A program made the translations under genes and the position numbers. The notes beneath the pieces are model-generated. The model did not search any database, was not told the DNA's origin, and saw only the letters and a list, made by a program, of their open reading frames with translations. Below, piece by piece: positions 30,310 to 39,283 of a stretch of 64,000 bases of DNA. Each line of letters starts with the position of its first letter. Position 1 is the first letter of the stretch. The DNA comes from Solirubrobacter taibaiensis (lineage in GTDB: Bacteria; Actinomycetota; Thermoleophilia; Solirubrobacterales; Solirubrobacteraceae), in assembly GCA_027587225.1 (NCBI GenBank), contig JAPDDQ010000004.1:124001-188000 (forward strand). Direction: 5' to 3'.

Positions 30310-30325
30310 CCCGCCGCCGGGTCAG
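30306..30325. terminator. Bidirectional hairpin spanning two convergent stop codons
   Basis: CTGACCC (30306-30312) and GGGTCAG (30319-30325) form a 7-bp stem that includes the stop codons of the acyltransferase (+) and the 1012-aa LamG gene (-). There is no T-tract, so it may act by transcript-end stabilisation rather than classical termination. Confidence 0.5.
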
Positions 30326-33300
30326 GTGCCGGTGACGCCCTGGGTGGAGTCGCTGGCGATCTCCGCCCCGGTCAGTGCTCGGTCGTACACGCGCACCTCG
30401 TCGATCAGCCCGCTGAACCACTCGTCCCAGACCGCGTTGCCACCGATCTTGAGGGCACCGGCCGAGTTGCCCATCGCGCCGCCACTGACGGTGCGGGTGG
30501 CCACCTCGGAGCCGTTGACGTAGAGACGGACGACGGCCCCGTCGTACGTGGCCGCCAGATGCGACCAGCTGTTGAGGGGCAACGCCGTCGCGGATCGAGC
30601 TTCGAACTCATCGCTGGTGAAGACGTTGCCGCTCGGGTGGCCGGTGTTCGTGTTCGCGTAGAGCGCGTACTGCAGCCCTGACGGACGTTCCTTGATGAGC
30701 ACGGTACGCCACGAGGTGCCCAGCGTGGCCGGTTTCACCCAGGCCTCCAGCGTCATCCCGGCCGAGAGATCCAGCGAGGCGGCGTCCGGCACCGACACGG
30801 AGTCGTTGGTCCCGTCGAACGACATCGCACCGCCGTGCTTGCCGGCGGCCGAGTGGGTCGCGCCCGTGATCGTGCCGGTGCGGCCGTTGCCTGAGTTGTC
30901 GGTGACCGTGGTCGTCGGGACCTCGTCGAAGCTGTACGCCGCGACGAGTCCGCTCGGGATCGGCGCGGGGGTCGCGTCGACGTGGTCGACCGTCACCTGG
31001 ATCGTGTCGGCGGCGACGACACTGCCGGAGCGGACCGCTTCGACCTTGAGCGTGTAGACGCCCTCGGCCAGGCTCGCCGTGTTCCAGACCGGCATCGGAT
31101 CGGTCTGGCGCCGCCCGGAGTCGGTGACGGTGCCGTTGACCCGGAAGAACAGCCTGTCCGACGCGCTGCCACCGCTCCAGTTCAGCTGGAGTTGGACTGC
31201 GCCGTCGACGGTCGCGCCATTCGTGGGTGAGGCGAACCCGAACGTGATCGCCGGAGGGTTGTCGACCGTGACCGACACGGGAGCGGAGGTCCCCAGATGG
31301 CCGGCTGCGTCCATCGCGGTTGCGGTGATGACGTGAGGGCCGTTGGACAACGACCCGACGTTGATGACGGAGCCGACGAAGTTCGTGCCGGCGCCGGTCA
31401 CGGGCGCACCGTGGTTCACACCGTCGATCTTGAACTGGACGGTCACCGTGCCCGGGTTGTCGCGCACACCCGCGGCCAGGCTCGGGACTGGGAGCGCGGT
31501 GCCCAGCACCGCCCCGTTGGCGGGCGTCGTGATCGTGACCTGGGGCGTGACGTCCGCCACGGTCACCTCAACCGGGTCAGACACGGTCGTGTTTCCGGCG
31601 GCGTCCCGGGCCACGACGGTGTACGTGTAAACACCTGGCGCGAGTCGCGCGTCCGTGAACGTACGGCTCGTCTCCCAGCCGCGCACGATCGTCTCGCCGC
31701 GCATGACGCGATAGCCGGTGACACCGACGTTGTCCGTCGCCGCGTTCCAGTTGAGCTTCACGTCCGGACCGTCCGTGTCCGCGGCGAGCACGGGCTTTGA
31801 CGGCGGGACGGCATCGGCATTGGACACCGTCACCTGGATGGTGTGCGTCGCCACGCTCGAACCGAGGCGGACGACGTCGGCCTTGAGCGTGTAGACCCCG
31901 TCGGCGAAGCCCGTCGTGTCCCACACCGGCTCCGGGTCGGTTTTACGCCGGCCTCCGTCCCAGATCGAACCGTTGACGCGCACGAACAGCCGGTCGTTGG
32001 CATCCCCACCGGTCCAGTTGAAGTCCAGATCCACGGTGCCGCTGACCGTCGCGCCGTCGGTCGGCGCGGCGAACGCAAAGCTGAGCGCAGCCGGGTTGTC
32101 GACGGTCACGTGGACGGGTGCGGACGTGCCGACGTTGCCCGCCGCATCCGTGGCTGTGGCCGTGAACACGTGCGGCCCGTTCGACAGCGGTCCGACGAGG
32201 ATCGGCCGCAGGTAATTGCCGCCGTCGGTCGTCGGCGCGCCGTAGTCGACGCCGTCGAGCTTGTACTGGACCGTGATCGTGCCAGGGTTGTCACGAACGG
32301 ACGCGTTCAAGTCGTGATTGAACGTGGTGGTGCTCAGGACCGTCCCGTTCGGCGGGGTGGTGATCCTGATCTCCGGCGTGACATCCGCGACGGACACGCT
32401 GATCGGGTCGGACGCGCGCTCGTTGCCCGCGGCGTCACGCGCGACGACTCGGTATTCGTGGATCCCAGGCGCGAGTGTGCGGTCCGTGTACTCGCGCGTC
32501 GTCTGCCATCCCCCGACGAAGTCCGCTCCGCGCTTGACGCGATAGTCAGTCACTCCGACATCGTCAGTCGCCGCGTCCCAGCTCAGTTGCGCGTCCGGCC
32601 CATCGACCACGGCCGCGAGGCCTCCCGGCTTCGATGGCGGCTCCGTGTCCGCCGCGATCGTGGAGACGGGCGCGGCCAGGTCCGCGGCGATCTCCGCCGC
32701 GGTCTGCGCGCGGTTGTAGACGCGGACCTCATCGATCATGCCTCTGAACCACTCCGGCCACACCGCGTTGCCGCCGATCCGCAGAGCTCCCGTGCCGACG
32801 AGGATCGTTCCGCTCACCGCTCGGCTGGACACCTGCGCGCCATTGACGAAGAACTTCACGGTGCTGCCGTCGAACGTCGTCGCGAGGTGGGTCCACACGT
32901 TGCTCGCGACCACCGAAGGGCTCTTCGCCGAGGACTCGAACGGCGTCGCGACGTACCCGCCGGCCTGCGCCGTATCCGTGTTCCCGTAGAGGCCATAGCT
33001 CATGCCGGTGGCGTGCTCCTTCAGCACCACGGTGCGCCATGAACCGGTGCTCTGCGATGGGTTCACCCACGCCGAGAGCGTCATCCCGGTCGTGAGATCG
33101 AGGGAGCTCGCATCCGCGATCGTCACGTAGTCGTTGACGCCGTCGAAGGTCAACGCTGCGCCGAACCGCCCCGCCGCCACGCGGACTGGGCCATCGACCG
33201 AACCGCCGTTCCCGCCACCGGACGAGTCGATGACCGCCCCACCGGAGGGCTCGTCGAACCCGTACGCCGCGACGAGACCTGGTGGAGCGGCCTGCGCCAA

Positions 33301-33360
33301 GGACGGGAACAGCGCGAAGGACACCACGACGGCGAGCGCGAGCACACGTGAAAAACTCAT
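30322..33360 (-). CDS. Secreted LamG-Fn3-Ig-Fn3-Ig-LamG protein
   Basis: 1012 aa from ATG 33360 (MSFSRVLALAVVVSF, signal peptide ending LAQA); a GTG four codons upstream is possible. LamG at about 25-235, then Fn3 (PSKPGGLAAVVDGPDAQLSWDAATDDVGV), two Ig-like modules (ITTPPNGTVLSTTTFN and FAFAAPTDGATVSGTVDL), a second Fn3-Ig-Ig set, and a C-terminal LamG (about 790-1010). The Fn3-Ig-Ig block is duplicated in the protein with clear similarity, which indicates internal duplication. No catalytic domain, anchor motif or membrane helix was found after the signal peptide. Probably a secreted glycan-binding or adhesive protein. It is convergent with the acyltransferase gene. Confidence 0.85.
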   Translation of the reverse strand: MSFSRVLALAVVVSFALFPSLAQAAPPGLVAAYGFDEPSGGAVIDSSGGGNGGSVDGPVRVAAGRFGAALTFDGVNDYVTIADASSLDLTTGMTLSAWVNPSQSTGSWRTVVLKEHATGMSYGLYGNTDTAQAGGYVATPFESSAKSPSVVASNVWTHLATTFDGSTVKFFVNGAQVSSRAVSGTILVGTGALRIGGNAVWPEWFRGMIDEVRVYNRAQTAAEIAADLAAPVSTIAADTEPPSKPGGLAAVVDGPDAQLSWDAATDDVGVTDYRVKRGADFVGGWQTTREYTDRTLAPGIHEYRVVARDAAGNERASDPISVSVADVTPEIRITTPPNGTVLSTTTFNHDLNASVRDNPGTITVQYKLDGVDYGAPTTDGGNYLRPILVGPLSNGPHVFTATATDAAGNVGTSAPVHVTVDNPAALSFAFAAPTDGATVSGTVDLDFNWTGGDANDRLFVRVNGSIWDGGRRKTDPEPVWDTTGFADGVYTLKADVVRLGSSVATHTIQVTVSNADAVPPSKPVLAADTDGPDVKLNWNAATDNVGVTGYRVMRGETIVRGWETSRTFTDARLAPGVYTYTVVARDAAGNTTVSDPVEVTVADVTPQVTITTPANGAVLGTALPVPSLAAGVRDNPGTVTVQFKIDGVNHGAPVTGAGTNFVGSVINVGSLSNGPHVITATAMDAAGHLGTSAPVSVTVDNPPAITFGFASPTNGATVDGAVQLQLNWSGGSASDRLFFRVNGTVTDSGRRQTDPMPVWNTASLAEGVYTLKVEAVRSGSVVAADTIQVTVDHVDATPAPIPSGLVAAYSFDEVPTTTVTDNSGNGRTGTITGATHSAAGKHGGAMSFDGTNDSVSVPDAASLDLSAGMTLEAWVKPATLGTSWRTVLIKERPSGLQYALYANTNTGHPSGNVFTSDEFEARSATALPLNSWSHLAATYDGAVVRLYVNGSEVATRTVSGGAMGNSAGALKIGGNAVWDEWFSGLIDEVRVYDRALTGAEIASDSTQGVTGT

Positions 33361-33467
33361 GGCTCGCGACACTATGGACGGCTCAATCAGGGCACACTGA
33401 CCGGAAGTCGCGTATTCCGTCGCTTGTCTGCGCGCGGACCAGATGTCTTCATTGAGCGCGACGCTGA

Positions 33468-33701
33468 GCGACCGGTACAGAAGCGCGGCACCTGAGGATC
33501 TCCGCGTTCACGATCGCCCGTGCCACCAAGGTTGCCGACGGCAAGACCCTCGCCCGTTTCAGCGGCGTGCACGTCGAGGGCGGCAAGGCCGAGACGCTCG
33601 AGCTCAACGTCCCGCAGCGAGCTCAGCACCGTGCGCCAGCGCGTCGTGCCGATCTTCCCGCTCGCCCCGAAGCAGGTGCGCGCCCCTTCTTCACGGGCTG
33701 A
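33468..33701 (+). pseudogene. Possible degraded coding remnant
   Basis: Frame 33468-33701 encodes a protein-like stretch (LRISAFTIARATKVADGKTL, then ARFSGVHVEGGKAETLELNV) without a good start codon. After the codons for NVP the protein-like signal appears to move to another frame (ELSTVRQRVVPIFPLAPKQ), as if one base had been lost or gained. This resembles the tail of a beta-rich secreted protein. It could equally be chance coding potential in GC-rich DNA; no family is recognised. Together with the hairpin at 33712 it fills most of the 376-bp gap between the LamG and Nod19-like genes. Confidence 0.25.
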
Positions 33702-33711
33702 CGTAAGTCCT

Positions 33712-33737
33712 CGCCCCCTATCGACAGATAGGGGGCG
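33712..33737 (+). promoter_or_regulatory. Perfect 11-bp hairpin enclosing the ribosome site and touching the GTG start
   Basis: CGCCCCCTATC (33712-33722) and GATAGGGGGCG (33727-33737) are perfect complements around a GACA loop. The 3' arm contains the only purine-rich ribosome-site candidate (AGGGGG), and its last G is the first base of the GTG start codon at 33737. A folded transcript would hide the translation start. It may be a translational switch or, less likely, an upstream terminator. Confidence 0.6.
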
Positions 33738-35104
33738 TGAGATCGATCGTTCTAGCCCTCGGGGCCCTGTCCGCCGCAGCGGGCGGCGAGTCGGACAAGC
33801 AGCAGTACAAGACCATCACGCTCGGCGGCTATGCGGTCAGCCGCAAGAGCGTGGACATCCCGGCTCCGCCGCGCGACGGGTACATCACCGGCATGCGCGC
33901 CTACGTCGTCGACGAGCAGGGGCGCGAGGTGCCGCAGGAGCGGGTGATGCTCCACCACGTCCTGTTCATGAACAAGGGCCGGTTCAGCGGTGACCGCACC
34001 AGCGACGACTGCAAGCGCCAGAAGCACGAGAAGTTCTACGGGACCGGCGAGGAGGACCAGGAGCTGGTGCTCCCGCCCGGCTACGGCTACCCGGTCCGCA
34101 AGGGTGATCGCTGGCGGTTGTCGTGGATGCTCATGAACCACAACCCGCGCAACGAGCGGGTGCGGATGGCGTGGGAGTACACGCTCGCCGAACCCGGCGC
34201 AGACATCACGCCGGTCAAGCCGCACTGGATCTCGCTCGGATGCGAGAACGGGAAGATCTTCAATGTTCCGGGTGGGGGGTCCGGCGGCAAGACGCACACG
34301 CGCTCGCGGACCTGGCCGGTGCCGGAAGACGGGCGGATCGTGGCGGCCGGCGCGCACGCCCACGGCGGAGTGCAGGGCGTGTCGCTGGCGCAGCCGTCCT
34401 GCGGAGACCGCCATCTGCTCACGTCCGACGCCCGCTACGGAACGGCCGATGACCCGATCTACAAGGTGTCACCGGTCTTGCACGAACCGTCGCCGCGGAG
34501 CATGAGCTTCGAGAACTCCTCGTCCGGGTGGGCGGTCAATGCCGGCGAGCGCCTGCGCCTGGACGCGCTCTACGAGAACACTCGCCCGCACATGGGCGTG
34601 ATGGGGATCATGCACGTGTACATCGCGCCGCCGAAGCCCGGTGCGGCCAAGTGCGCGTCGCTCCCGACCGACGTCAAGGAGGAGCGCCGCGCGTTCCTCG
34701 GTGCGCCGGGGCGGGAGGCGCCGCCGGCGGTGACGATGGACCTGAGCGAGCGCGGAGACGACGGCATCGCACGGCCGCTCGCCGAGCTCTCGGGGACGCC
34801 GCGACAAGTCGACGGCGACGTCGAGGTCGACGTGCGCGACTACGCGTTCTCGCCGCGCAAGCTCTCGGTGCCGAGCGGCGCGACGGTGCGCTGGCGCTTC
34901 GACGACGCCGTCCAGCACGACGTCACGGTCGCCAGCGCGCCGCGCGGGTTCGCGTCGATGTACCTGAAGGGCAACAAGGTCTATTCCCGCACGCTGACGG
35001 TCCCCGGCACCTACCGGCTGTTCTGCTCGCTGCACGCGGTCGACATGGCCGCCACCGTGGAGGTCCGACCGCGAGCGGCTAGCGCGCTGCCGGCACAGCG
35101 CTGA
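33737..35104 (+). CDS. Exported Nod19-like copper protein fused to a cupredoxin
   Basis: 455 aa from GTG 33737, with a short hydrophobic N-terminus that may be a signal peptide. Residues ~25-340 match the pattern of the stress up-regulated Nod19 family, which is related to peptidylglycine monooxygenase folds: MLHHVLFMN (His73, His74), PPGYGYPV, AHAHGG and GIMHVYI. The C-terminal ~95 residues are a plastocyanin-like cupredoxin with a complete type 1 copper set, His394 (VQHDVTV), Cys430, His433 and Met437 (FCSLHAVDM). A role in copper-dependent oxidation or electron transfer outside the membrane is inference. The 3' end overlaps the convergent aminotransferase gene by 26 bp. Confidence 0.82.
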   Translation: MRSIVLALGALSAAAGGESDKQQYKTITLGGYAVSRKSVDIPAPPRDGYITGMRAYVVDEQGREVPQERVMLHHVLFMNKGRFSGDRTSDDCKRQKHEKFYGTGEEDQELVLPPGYGYPVRKGDRWRLSWMLMNHNPRNERVRMAWEYTLAEPGADITPVKPHWISLGCENGKIFNVPGGGSGGKTHTRSRTWPVPEDGRIVAAGAHAHGGVQGVSLAQPSCGDRHLLTSDARYGTADDPIYKVSPVLHEPSPRSMSFENSSSGWAVNAGERLRLDALYENTRPHMGVMGIMHVYIAPPKPGAAKCASLPTDVKEERRAFLGAPGREAPPAVTMDLSERGDDGIARPLAELSGTPRQVDGDVEVDVRDYAFSPRKLSVPSGATVRWRFDDAVQHDVTVASAPRGFASMYLKGNKVYSRTLTVPGTYRLFCSLHAVDMAATVEVRPRAASALPAQR

Positions 35105-36173
35105 GCGCCGCGACCACCTCGTCCGCCTGGGCCCGGTCCAGCACCGGGCTCATCGGGACCGCGAGGTTCGTGCGCGCCGCCTCCGCCGTGCCTGGGAGAT
35201 CCAGGCCCTCGCCCCACTCGTGCATCGCCGGCTGCAGGTGAGCCGGGGTGCGGTAGTAGGCGCGGGCCCCGATCCCGGCGTCGTTGAGCACCGTGCGCAG
35301 TTCGTCCGCGCGCTCGCTGCGCACCACGTACAGGTGCCACGCGGGGCGGGACCCGGGGGTGGCCACCGGCAGCGTGACGAACTCGCCGAGGCCGGCCTCC
35401 TCGTAGTGGCGCCCGGCGGCGCGGCGCCCGTCGGCCCAGCCGTCCAGGTGCGGGAGCTGCACGCGCAGGATGCCCGCCTGGAGCTCGTCCAGGCGCGAGT
35501 TGTGGCCGACCATCTCGAACGTCTGCTTGTCGCGCGAGCCGTGGAAGCGCAGCGTGCGGATCGTCTCGGCGAGGATGTCGTCGTTGGTGGTGACGGCGCC
35601 GCCGTCACCGAACGCGCCGAGGTTCTTGGACGGGTAGAAGGACCAGGTCGCGATCGTCCCGAGCGCGCCGGGGCGGCGGCCGTCGTCCAGGATCGTGCCC
35701 GCGGCCTGCGCGGCGTCCTCGACCACCGGCACGCCCAGCGCCTCGATCTCCTCGACGGGAGCGACGTTGCCGAACAGGTGGACGGCGATCACGGCCTTGG
35801 TGCGCTCGGACATGACGGCCTTGACGGTGTCCGGCGTGATGCACATCGTGTCCGGGTCCACGTCGCAGAAGACGGGGCGCGCGCCCGTGTGCGGGATCGC
35901 CTCCGCCGACGCGTAGAACGTGAAGGAGGGGACGATGACCTCATCGCCCGGGCCGACGCCGAGTGCGCGCAGCGCGAGCACCAGCGCGTCGGTGCCGTTG
36001 GCCACGCCGACGGCGTGGTCGGTGCCGGTGTAGGCGGCGAATTCCGACTCGAACGCCCGCACCTCGGGGCCGAGCACGTAGACGCCCGCGTCGAGGATCG
36101 CGCTGACCTTCGCGCGGATGTCGGCGTCGATCGCGGCGAGAGGTCCGGACGTGTTGAAGAGCGGGACGGCCAT
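35079..36173 (-). CDS. DegT/DnrJ/EryC1/StrS-type sugar aminotransferase
   Basis: 364 aa from the ATG at 36173 (MAVPLFNTSGPLA); the frame continues upstream but without family-like sequence. PLP fold type I features are GVANGTDALVLALRALG, VPSFTFYASAEAI, the phosphate-binding VVEDAAQAAGT, and the Schiff-base lysine in FYPSKNLGAFGDGGAV. The family adds an amino group to keto-sugar nucleotides. WbpE/WlbC-type enzymes of the UDP-ManNAc(3NAc)A pathway are close in pattern and would fit the WbpI- and WbpD-like genes 5 kb away. Other amino-sugar pathways are possible. Confidence 0.9.
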   Translation of the reverse strand: MAVPLFNTSGPLAAIDADIRAKVSAILDAGVYVLGPEVRAFESEFAAYTGTDHAVGVANGTDALVLALRALGVGPGDEVIVPSFTFYASAEAIPHTGARPVFCDVDPDTMCITPDTVKAVMSERTKAVIAVHLFGNVAPVEEIEALGVPVVEDAAQAAGTILDDGRRPGALGTIATWSFYPSKNLGAFGDGGAVTTNDDILAETIRTLRFHGSRDKQTFEMVGHNSRLDELQAGILRVQLPHLDGWADGRRAAGRHYEEAGLGEFVTLPVATPGSRPAWHLYVVRSERADELRTVLNDAGIGARAYYRTPAHLQPAMHEWGEGLDLPGTAEAARTNLAVPMSPVLDRAQADEVVAALSAVPAAR

Positions 36174-36193
36174 GCATCCCACCCTAGCGATGC

Positions 36194-36442
36194 CTACTTG
36201 CGGTGCTGGTTCTGGCGCCGGAGGCGACGGCTGCGACGCTCGTCGACTTCCTTGAGAATCAGGAACACGACGGCACCGCCGAGCACGCCGCTGACGATGT
36301 CCGGGAACCAACTGTCCCCGCGCGGCCCGTACGTCGCGATGTACAGCGAAGCGAAGACCGCGCCCATGAGCAGACGCGACCGCAGCCCGAGGAGCTCGTC
36401 CTCGGGCCTGCGCTCGTGCTTCTTCTCCGGCTCTACTCCCAC
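36194..36442 (-). CDS. Small two-helix membrane protein downstream of guaA
   Basis: 82 aa from GTG 36442, which lies inside the last codons of guaA (10-bp overlap), so translation is probably coupled. A charged N-terminus ([11 protein letters not shown]) is followed by two hydrophobic segments (about 24-38 and 45-64, [16 protein letters not shown]) and a strongly basic C-terminus ([16 protein letters not shown]). No family recognised. The conserved-looking membrane topology and the overlap with guaA support it as a real gene. Confidence 0.65.
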   Translation of the reverse strand: MGVEPEKKHERRPEDELLGLRSRLLMGAVFASLYIATYGPRGDSWFPDIVSGVLGGAVVFLILKEVDERRSRRLRRQNQHRK

Positions 36443-38067
36443 TCGATGGTGCCGGGGGGCTTGCTCGTGATGTCGAGCACGACCCGGTTGACCTCGCGGA
36501 TCTCGTTGATCATCCGCGACGCGATCTGCTCGAGCAGGTCGTACGGGAGGCGCGCCCAGTCGGCGGTCATCGCGTCGTCGGACGTGACCGCCCGGATCGC
36601 CACGACGTAGCCGTAGGTGCGCTCGTCGCCCTGCACGCCGACCGTCCGGATGTCCGGCAGCACGCAGAAGGACTGCCACAGCTCGCGGTACAGGCCGGCC
36701 TTGCGGATCTCGTCCTGGAGGATGAAGTCCGCGGCGCGCAGCGTGTCCAGGCGCTCCCTGGTGGCCTCGCCGCCGACGATGCGGATCGCGAGCCCCGGCC
36801 CCGGGAACGGCTGCCGCCAGACGAACTTCTCCGGCAGGCCGAGCTCCGCGCCGACGGCGCGCACCTCGTCCTTGAACAGCGCCCGGAGCGGCTCGACGAG
36901 CGCGAACTCCATGTCCTCTGGCAGGCCGCCCACGTTGTGGTGCGACTTGATCGTCGCCGCCCCGGTCCCGCCGCCGGACTCGATCACGTCCGAGTACAGC
37001 GTCCCCTGCACGAGGAACTTGGCGTCGCCGATCTTGGCCGCCTCCTCCTCGAACACGCGGATGAACTCCGCGCCGATCGCCTTGCGCTTGGCCTCGGGCT
37101 CGGACACGCCCTTCAGCCGCGCGAGGAAGCGCTCCTCCGCGTCCACGGCCACGAGCGGCACGTGGAACTGGTCGCGGAACGCGCGGATGACCTGCTCGCC
37201 CTCGTCCTGGCGCATCATCCCGTGATCCACGAACACGCATGTCAGCTGGTCACCGACCGCCTTGTGCACCAGCAGCGCGGCCACGGAGGAGTCCACGCCG
37301 CCCGAGAGCCCGCAGATGACCTTGCCGGTTCCGACCTGCTTGCGGATCGCCTCGACCTGCTCGTCGATGATGTTCGCCGCCGACCACGTGCGCGACGCGC
37401 CCGCGATGTCCTCGAGGAACGTCGTGAGCACCTGCTGGCCGTAGGGCGTGTGCACGACCTCCGGGTGGAACTGGATGCCGTACAGGCCGCGCTCCACATC
37501 CTCGACCGCCGCCACCGGCGACTCCGTCGAGGAGGCCAGCGCGGTGAAGCCCTCAGGCGCCTCGTACACGGTGTCGCGGTGCGACATCCAGCACGCCTGC
37601 GAATCCGGCGTACCGGCGAGCAGGCGGCCGTGCTCGGCCACCGTGAGCGTCGAACGCCCGAACTCGCCCACCTCGGCGCCCTCGACGCGGCCGCCCAGCG
37701 TGAGCACCAGGGCCTGCATGCCGTAACAGATGCCGAGCACGGGGATGCCGAGCTCGAGCAGCTCCGGGTCCAGCTTCGGCGCGCCCGGAGCGTACACCGA
37801 CGCGGGCCCACCACTGAGGATGAGGCCCTTCGGCTTGCGCCGGCGCACCTCCTCCACCCCCACGTGATGCGGGAGCAGCTCGGAGAACACGCCGAGCTCG
37901 CGCACACGACGCGCGATCAGCTGCGAGTACTGCCCGCCGTAGTCCAGGACCACGACTTCATCCGTGGCGACCTCGCGCTCGAGCGCCAGCTCCTCGACCG
38001 GCTGATCAGCCGGAAGTGAGGAGCCGTGCCCGAGCGACGTGGCCTCAGTCGGCGACAAGCGCGACAT
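36433..38067 (-). CDS. guaA: GMP synthase (glutamine-hydrolysing)
   Basis: 544 aa. Converts XMP to GMP with glutamine and ATP. Class I glutaminase domain first ([17 protein letters not shown], nucleophile Cys in [16 protein letters not shown]), then the ATP pyrophosphatase P-loop [13 protein letters not shown], and the C-terminal dimerisation domain ending PPGTIEWE. The start at 38067 lies 23 bp inside the end of guaB3; the glutaminase core begins about 37 residues later, so a somewhat later start is possible. Confidence 0.97.
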   Translation of the reverse strand: MSRLSPTEATSLGHGSSLPADQPVEELALEREVATDEVVVLDYGGQYSQLIARRVRELGVFSELLPHHVGVEEVRRRKPKGLILSGGPASVYAPGAPKLDPELLELGIPVLGICYGMQALVLTLGGRVEGAEVGEFGRSTLTVAEHGRLLAGTPDSQACWMSHRDTVYEAPEGFTALASSTESPVAAVEDVERGLYGIQFHPEVVHTPYGQQVLTTFLEDIAGASRTWSAANIIDEQVEAIRKQVGTGKVICGLSGGVDSSVAALLVHKAVGDQLTCVFVDHGMMRQDEGEQVIRAFRDQFHVPLVAVDAEERFLARLKGVSEPEAKRKAIGAEFIRVFEEEAAKIGDAKFLVQGTLYSDVIESGGGTGAATIKSHHNVGGLPEDMEFALVEPLRALFKDEVRAVGAELGLPEKFVWRQPFPGPGLAIRIVGGEATRERLDTLRAADFILQDEIRKAGLYRELWQSFCVLPDIRTVGVQGDERTYGYVVAIRAVTSDDAMTADWARLPYDLLEQIASRMINEIREVNRVVLDITSKPPGTIEWE

Positions 38068-39235
38068 CCCCGCTGCGCACGCCCATGCCGATGGCCTGGT
38101 CGCGCTGGAGCTGCTTGCCCTCGGTCTGCAGCGAGGGAGCGATCATCAGCTCCGCCCGGTTGAACTCGGCGATGTCCTGGTAGCCGCAGGTGGCCATCGA
38201 GGTGCGCAGGCCGCCCATCAGGTTGAACGTGCCGTCGTTCTCACGCGCGGGGCCGGAGATGATCTCCTCCAGCGTGCCGTTCTGCGTGGTCTTCACGCGC
38301 GCGCCACGCGGGAGCGTCGGGTGGAACGTGGCCATGCCCCAATGGAAGCCGTGGCCCGGCGCCTCGTAGGCGCGAGCGAGCGGCGAGCCGATCATCACGG
38401 CGTCCGCGCCGCAGGCGATGGCCTTCGAGACGTCGCCGCCGGTGCGCATCCCGCCGTCGGCGATGACGCGGACGTACTCGCCCGTCTCCAGCATGTGCTG
38501 GTTGCGGGCGGCGGCCACGTCGGCGATCGCGGTGGCCTGCGGGACGCCGATGCCGAGCACGCCGCGCGTGGTGCACGCCGCGCCGGGGCCGACGCCGACG
38601 AGGACGCCCTTGGCGCCCGCGCGCATGAGGTGCAGGCCGGTCGAGTAGGAGGCGCAGCCGCCGAGGACGACCGGGATCGGCACCTCGCGGACGAACTCCT
38701 TGAGGTTGAGCACGTGGCCGGAGGAGGAGACGTGCTCGGCCGAGATGACCGTGCCCTGGATGACCAGGATGTCCAGGCCGGCGTCAAGACAGATCTCGTA
38801 GTACTGCTCGACGCGCTGAGGAGTGAGCGAGGCGCAGGCGACGACGCCGTACTCCTTGATCTCCTTGATGCGCTGGACGATCAGCTCTTCCTTGACGGGC
38901 TCCTGGTAGATCTCCTGCATCTCGCGCGTGGCCTGCTCCTTGGGCAGCCCCGCGATGCGCTCGAGCATGTCGTCCGCGTCCTCGTAACGCGTCCAGATGC
39001 CCTCGAGGTTCAGGACGGCGAGACCGCCGAGCTTGCCGATGATGCCCGCCGTCTGCGGGGATACGACGCCGTCCATCGCGGACGCGAGCAGAGGAAGCTC
39101 GAAGCGATAATGGTCCAGCGTCCACGTGATGTCGACATCATCGGGGTCTCGCGTCCTACGCGAAGGGACAATGGCGACGTCATCGAAGCCGTAGGCGCGA
39201 CGCGCCTTCTTGCCTCGGCCGATCTCGATTTCCAT
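38045..39235 (-). CDS. guaB3: GuaB3-type IMP dehydrogenase family protein
   Basis: 396 aa, shorter than classical GuaB because the two CBS domains are absent. TIM-barrel features are [30 protein letters not shown] (the active-site Cys loop) and [26 protein letters not shown]. GuaB3 proteins are widespread in Actinobacteria and Cyanobacteria; some are active IMP dehydrogenases. No second GuaB is in the window. AGGA precedes the ATG. It is followed by an overlapping guaA, a purine operon. Confidence 0.93.
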   Translation of the reverse strand: MEIEIGRGKKARRAYGFDDVAIVPSRRTRDPDDVDITWTLDHYRFELPLLASAMDGVVSPQTAGIIGKLGGLAVLNLEGIWTRYEDADDMLERIAGLPKEQATREMQEIYQEPVKEELIVQRIKEIKEYGVVACASLTPQRVEQYYEICLDAGLDILVIQGTVISAEHVSSSGHVLNLKEFVREVPIPVVLGGCASYSTGLHLMRAGAKGVLVGVGPGAACTTRGVLGIGVPQATAIADVAAARNQHMLETGEYVRVIADGGMRTGGDVSKAIACGADAVMIGSPLARAYEAPGHGFHWGMATFHPTLPRGARVKTTQNGTLEEIISGPARENDGTFNLMGGLRTSMATCGYQDIAEFNRAELMIAPSLQTEGKQLQRDQAIGMGVRSGDVALVAD

Positions 39236-39283
39236 GGCGAAATCCTAGGGTGGGAAGCGGACGTTGACCCCGGGCGGGCATCA

